Shown piece by piece: positions 60,956 to 64,000 of a stretch of DNA of 64,000 nt. Under the pieces are notes generated by a model. It did not search any database. It had not been told where the DNA came from and was given only the letters and a program-made list of their open reading frames with translations. The stretch is from assembly GCF_039539965.1 (NCBI RefSeq), contig NZ_BAABED010000001.1:3720001-3784000 (forward strand). Reading direction: 5' to 3'. The position numbers were made by a program, and so were the translations under genes. Every line of letters starts with the position of its first letter. Within the stretch, counting starts at the first letter, position 1. Source of the DNA: Arthrobacter methylotrophus. GTDB taxonomy: Bacteria; Actinomycetota; Actinomycetes; Actinomycetales; Micrococcaceae.

Positions 60956-61075
60956 CCTAGCGGCCGCGACACGCCTCTACCTGGTCATACTGCTGATCAT
61001 GCCGGCTATCGCCATCACTGCTAGCTAGCACCGGCGCCGGCGGCGTTATCATCATCGTAACCTCGGCCATTTTCC

Positions 61076-61099
61076 ACGACAGCTGGAGTTATCTGTCGT
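61076..61099 (+). promoter_or_regulatory. Dyad in the abiE promoter
   Basis: ACGACAG (61076-61082) and CTGTCGT (61093-61099) form a perfect inverted repeat ending 6 bp before the AbiEi start. AbiEi antitoxins are known to bind promoter repeats and repress their own operon. No Shine-Dalgarno is seen, so the transcript may be leaderless. Confidence 0.6.
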
Positions 61100-61104
61100 A
61101 GACT

Positions 61105-61710
61105 ATGAACATGAAGCGCCAAAGCCCCCTATTGGACCGGCTGCCCCGCGGCCCCTTCAGCCTCTCCGACGCCGCAGAGCACGGCGTCTCCCACACGAGC
61201 CTGTACCGGATGCGGAGCGCCGGTCTGGTTGAAAGGATCGGCTCCGGGCTGTACGTCACCGGGACCGGCCTGGAGGCCGACATTGACCTTCTTGAAGCTT
61301 CCCGCAAGGCCCCCTTGGCGACGATCTGTCTCAACAGCGCTCTCGCCCGGCATGGACTGATCGATGAGATCCCTGCCAGCATTGACTTGGCCATACCCCG
61401 CGGTAGAACTCCCCCGCTACTTTTGGCCCCGGTCACCTGGCATCTCTTTGACAAGGCCACGTTCGAGATCGGCCGCTCCACCATCTCCGTTGAAGGGACC
61501 GACGAGGCGAGGATTGGTATTTACTCCCCCGAACGATCGATCGTTGACGCCTTTCGCCTTCGTAGTACCACGGGATACGAAACTGGAATCGAAGCGCTGC
61601 GTAACTGGCTCAAGCGCCCGGGATCCCAGCCGGCCAGGCTCATGGAGATCGCCTCGTCGGTCCCCCGGTCCAAGGGCCCGCTCCGGCAAGCGCTGGAGGT
61701 CCTCCTGTGA
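61105..61710 (+). CDS. AbiEi-type antitoxin
   Basis: 201 aa. The N-terminal winged helix (GPFSLSDAAEHGVSHTSLYRMRSAGLVERIGSGLYV) and the AbiEi C-terminal domain (ATICLNSALARHGLIDEIPASIDLAIPRG, STISVEGTDEARIGIYSPERSIVDAFRLR) are clear. It is the antitoxin of a type IV toxin-antitoxin / abortive infection pair and probably autoregulates. Its stop overlaps the toxin start by GTGA. Confidence 0.93.
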   Translation: MNMKRQSPLLDRLPRGPFSLSDAAEHGVSHTSLYRMRSAGLVERIGSGLYVTGTGLEADIDLLEASRKAPLATICLNSALARHGLIDEIPASIDLAIPRGRTPPLLLAPVTWHLFDKATFEIGRSTISVEGTDEARIGIYSPERSIVDAFRLRSTTGYETGIEALRNWLKRPGSQPARLMEIASSVPRSKGPLRQALEVLL

Positions 61711-62582
61711 CGGCGACCGGCTCCATTTACCTCCAACTGCAGAAAGTTGCCCGGGACCGGAAACGTCCCGCCGATGAGATCTTCACCTTGTACGGGCTCG
61801 AGCGGTTCCTAGCCCGACTGACAGCCACCGCTTACGCGGACGATTTCTGCCTCAAAGGCGGCGTCCTGCTGTCCGCCCACGCGCTGCGCCGCCCGACCCG
61901 CGACATCGACATGCAGGCTCTCGACTTCCAACTCGACGTAGATCACCTCAACAAAGTCGTGAAAGCAGTCTGCGACGTCGTCGTGGACGACGGCCTGGTC
62001 TTCGACCTCGCGTCCATGCAAATCGAACAGATCCGGGACGAAGACGAGTACAGCGGCCTGCGCGTCTCGCTTCCAGGACTGCTTGGCCGGGCGAAAATCA
62101 CCATCAAGCTCGACATCAGTACCGGTGACCCCATCTGGCCCGAACCGGAGCAGATAGCCCTCCCGTCTCTGCTCGGCGGATCGGTAAAGATGCAGGGCCA
62201 CCCGTTGGTGACCGTGATCGCAGAGAAGACCGTCACCATGCTCCAGCGCGGCACCACCAGCACCCGATGGCGGGACCTGTTGGACGTGGCAGTCCTGTCT
62301 GACCGGTTCGAATTCAGCGCGTGGGACCTCCGGCAAGCAGCGGCACGCGTGGCTGCGCACCGCGGAGCCGAGCTCGAACCGCTCCGTGCCCTGATGGCCG
62401 GCTATGGTGCGATCGGGCAGGCGAAATGGGCTGCATGGCGCCGAAAACTAAAGGTGGAAGATCTCTGCGAACAGGACCTCGACGCGCAGGTGGAGCGAGT
62501 CCTCATCTTCATGGAGCCAGTCTTCGACGGGACCGCCGAAGACCACCACCGGTGGAACCCCAACGCGCGCATCTGGTCATAG
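61707..62582 (+). CDS. AbiEii-type nucleotidyltransferase toxin
   Basis: 291 aa from a GTG that overlaps the antitoxin stop. The nucleotidyltransferase core is FCLKGGVLLSAHALRRPTRDIDMQA (KGG.LL..R.T.DID), followed by AKITIKLDISTGDPIWPEP and MAEKTVTMLQRG-like helix VIAEKTVTMLQRGTTSTRWRDLLDV. AbiEii/MenT-type enzymes use NTPs to modify RNA such as tRNA acceptor ends and stop growth upon infection. Family length is normal and motifs are intact. Confidence 0.93.
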   Translation: MTATGSIYLQLQKVARDRKRPADEIFTLYGLERFLARLTATAYADDFCLKGGVLLSAHALRRPTRDIDMQALDFQLDVDHLNKVVKAVCDVVVDDGLVFDLASMQIEQIRDEDEYSGLRVSLPGLLGRAKITIKLDISTGDPIWPEPEQIALPSLLGGSVKMQGHPLVTVIAEKTVTMLQRGTTSTRWRDLLDVAVLSDRFEFSAWDLRQAAARVAAHRGAELEPLRALMAGYGAIGQAKWAAWRRKLKVEDLCEQDLDAQVERVLIFMEPVFDGTAEDHHRWNPNARIWS

Positions 62583-62718
62583 ACCGCTCTGGCAGCCTGC
62601 ACCGGGAGTAGCAGCAACACGAAAGTACAAAGTGTCGTCGTCGATGCAGGTTCCTGCTCGCGCGGGTTCAAGGGCCTGAGTAAACGCCAAGACCATAGCT
62701 TCCCGCTACACTCAGGGC

Positions 62719-63522
62719 GTGGTCGAACACTTCACGAGGCAGTACGACAGCCCGGCTTATACGAAACTCATCAACGCAGGCAAACACTTCGAAGCTCTCG
62801 AACGGGAGATTATCGAATGGGGCGATTACAACCCGCTGCTAGCTCCTGCCCGGGCTCTAGGCCCGGATTTGTATGAACTCTTCCGTCCAGAAACGCCTGT
62901 TGTTCCGCTCCTAGCGTGGAGCGGCCGTTTTGGCGACGGAGTCCACAATCTTCGCGCCGCCTTGGACTTACTAGCGTACGAGCTGTGCCACATCGACGGT
63001 GGCTTTCCCGCGAAACCCAGGAAGGTGTACTTCCCCGTTGTGGAGAACGAGGAGAATTGGGCGGAAAAAACTGAGCACCTCGGATCAATCCCTTCTACGC
63101 TATTGGAGCGGATTCGAGACGTCCAGCCATGGCACTCAGCTGCGCCTACCAAGCACGCATTATCTTTGCTCACCGCACTGGACAACATGGACAAGCACCG
63201 TTCAACCGTGGGGTTGATAATCCTTCCCGGGAGGCTCGATCCGCCCCGCCTCCATCCGCTACCGGGAAAAGACGAATCTTTGTGGCAGGAGCCATGGATG
63301 CAGTTCGGCATGAACCCTCCCCTGCCTCAGGGGGCTCTGCCCGCCTTATGGCAGGTTGGCCCGGCTCCAATGGTCTACTTCGAGAACCGCATGACGTCCC
63401 TCGGACACCTGCAACGGTGGCTGTTCCACGAGACCAACCGAGCCTTCGGGTACATTGCCAAAGGCGAGTGGCCCACGCTTCAGCATCCGGCTCCGGAACC
63501 TGAATGGGCGAACCTCCCTTAA
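62719..63522 (+). CDS. Uncharacterised protein with HEPN-like helical core
   Basis: 267 aa from a GTG at 62719 with no strong ribosome site. The stretch SGRFGDGVHNLRAALDLLAYELC, with a later HALSLLTALDNMDKHR, is a recurring signature of actinobacterial proteins of unknown function; the helix arrangement and the NxxxxxH-like DNMDKHR hint at a HEPN-related fold, but this is weak. It follows the AbiE pair and may be another defence or stress gene. Confidence 0.6.
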   Translation: MVEHFTRQYDSPAYTKLINAGKHFEALEREIIEWGDYNPLLAPARALGPDLYELFRPETPVVPLLAWSGRFGDGVHNLRAALDLLAYELCHIDGGFPAKPRKVYFPVVENEENWAEKTEHLGSIPSTLLERIRDVQPWHSAAPTKHALSLLTALDNMDKHRSTVGLIILPGRLDPPRLHPLPGKDESLWQEPWMQFGMNPPLPQGALPALWQVGPAPMVYFENRMTSLGHLQRWLFHETNRAFGYIAKGEWPTLQHPAPEPEWANLP

Positions 63523-63628
63523 CGACTTCTCCGACGCCAGCCTTCGTGGCCTTCGCAGTGACAGGCCTTCGCAGTGAGCGTTCCAAGGCCCTCGATAGCC
63601 GATGACCGTGCAGAATGCTGCTTTTGTT

Positions 63629-64000
63629 TTAACTGTGGTCGGGACCCTGGAATAGCGCGTCTCGGAGCTGTTCGATATCGGTAGCAGCCAAACCACCGAG
63701 GGTGTGGTGTCTGAGAACTGCGGTGGCCAGCGTGCGAACGCGGCCGAGTTGCATCTCATCAACGGAGCGAACCGACCCGTGAACGAGGCCACTTCGGATG
63801 CCATTTAACCGACCAACAGGTTCCTTGACCAGGTGTTCATCCACATCAAGTATTGCCGCCAACCTACGCCGCAGGGGTGCAATGTTCGCATTCTCGCCAA
63901 GTTCAAGTGATTCAAGGACCAGCCAGTACGAGATGAAGCCCATCACCCGATCTGCTTGCGATTCGGCTATCCAGTACCACTGTCCGGCAATCTTCAGTCT
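63629..64000 (-). CDS. HEPN-domain protein, N-terminus beyond window
   Basis: The frame is open to the window edge. WYWIAESQADRVMGFISYWLVLESLELGENANI, LRRRLAAILD and the R-x4-H-type motif in RLNGIRSGLVHGSVRSVDEM (RNxxxHG-like, here RSGLVHG) match Apea-like HEPN ribonuclease domains. These are effectors in antiphage systems or attached to methylases and NTPases. The internal ATG at 63946 is probably not the true start. Confidence 0.7.
   Translation of the reverse strand, partial: RLKIAGQWYWIAESQADRVMGFISYWLVLESLELGENANIAPLRRRLAAILDVDEHLVKEPVGRLNGIRSGLVHGSVRSVDEMQLGRVRTLATAVLRHHTLGGLAATDIEQLRDALFQGPDHS

Overview
The window looks like a high-GC actinobacterium of the Arthrobacter group (Micrococcaceae). 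Codon use is strongly GC-biased, the N-carbamoylsarcosine amidase is nearly identical to the Arthrobacter enzyme as I remember it, and the family set (OpcA, fused HyuA/HyuB, CBM2-chitinase, NtaA/DmoA-type flavin monooxygenase) fits. No database was available, so these are recognitions from sequence memory and motifs.

Layout. 0-6 kb: end of an SDR gene with an upstream operator-like palindrome, a secreted surface protein, a DsbA-like membrane protein, a GyrI-like protein, a truncated hydantoin-racemase-like gene and a VOC relic. 5.4-13.8 kb: an N-methylhydantoin/N-carbamoylsarcosine (creatinine-type) catabolic cluster with two tail-to-tail IclR paralogues, N-carbamoylsarcosine amidase, a divergent 1288-aa ATP-dependent hydantoinase and an MFS carrier. 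Its expected end product, sarcosine, releases formaldehyde when demethylated. 13.8-26 kb: housekeeping and cell-envelope genes (glycogen debranching enzyme, PLD, PAP2, response regulator, chitinase, GH15), interrupted by a graveyard of relics (IS3, Fic fragment, broken flavin monooxygenase, IS1634).

26-52 kb is the most striking part: a mosaic C1 region holding a complete oxidative (dissimilatory) ribulose monophosphate cycle. On the minus strand hxlB-hxlA-two small ORFs-zwf-opcA-gnd lie in one direction. Diverging from it on the plus strand are a flavin reductase, a zinc-ribbon-like mini protein, a degenerate Nudix-fold protein, an MFS carrier, a duplicated small ORF, a zwf stump, a tkt stump and pgi. 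Further right are an ABM-domain protein, an FMN monooxygenase of the NtaA/DmoA family, a large LuxR-type ATPase regulator, a stand-alone riboflavin kinase, a MaoC-like protein, and a second, inverted, almost identical hxlB-hxlA pair followed by an AceTr/GPR1-type carrier and a Nudix protein. A promoter/operator module with an invariant 7-5-7 dyad occurs three times, before the flavin reductase, before an unlisted 49-aa gene, and before the second hxlBA. My reading is a monooxygenase that demethylates a small methylated (perhaps methylated-sulfur) compound to formaldehyde, with a dedicated FMN supply and a formaldehyde-oxidising cycle, assembled by insertions and duplications.

52-64 kb is an accessory and defence island. 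It has IS110-family and other relics, two tRNA-3'-end repeats that look like attachment sites, a class II Fic protein between matching palindromes, an intact IS110 transposase, a Pycsar-like system (two tandem nucleotide cyclases plus a PycTM-type membrane effector, facing another membrane protein and a 42-aa basic protein), an AbiEi/AbiEii toxin-antitoxin pair with a promoter dyad, and HEPN-like genes running off the end.
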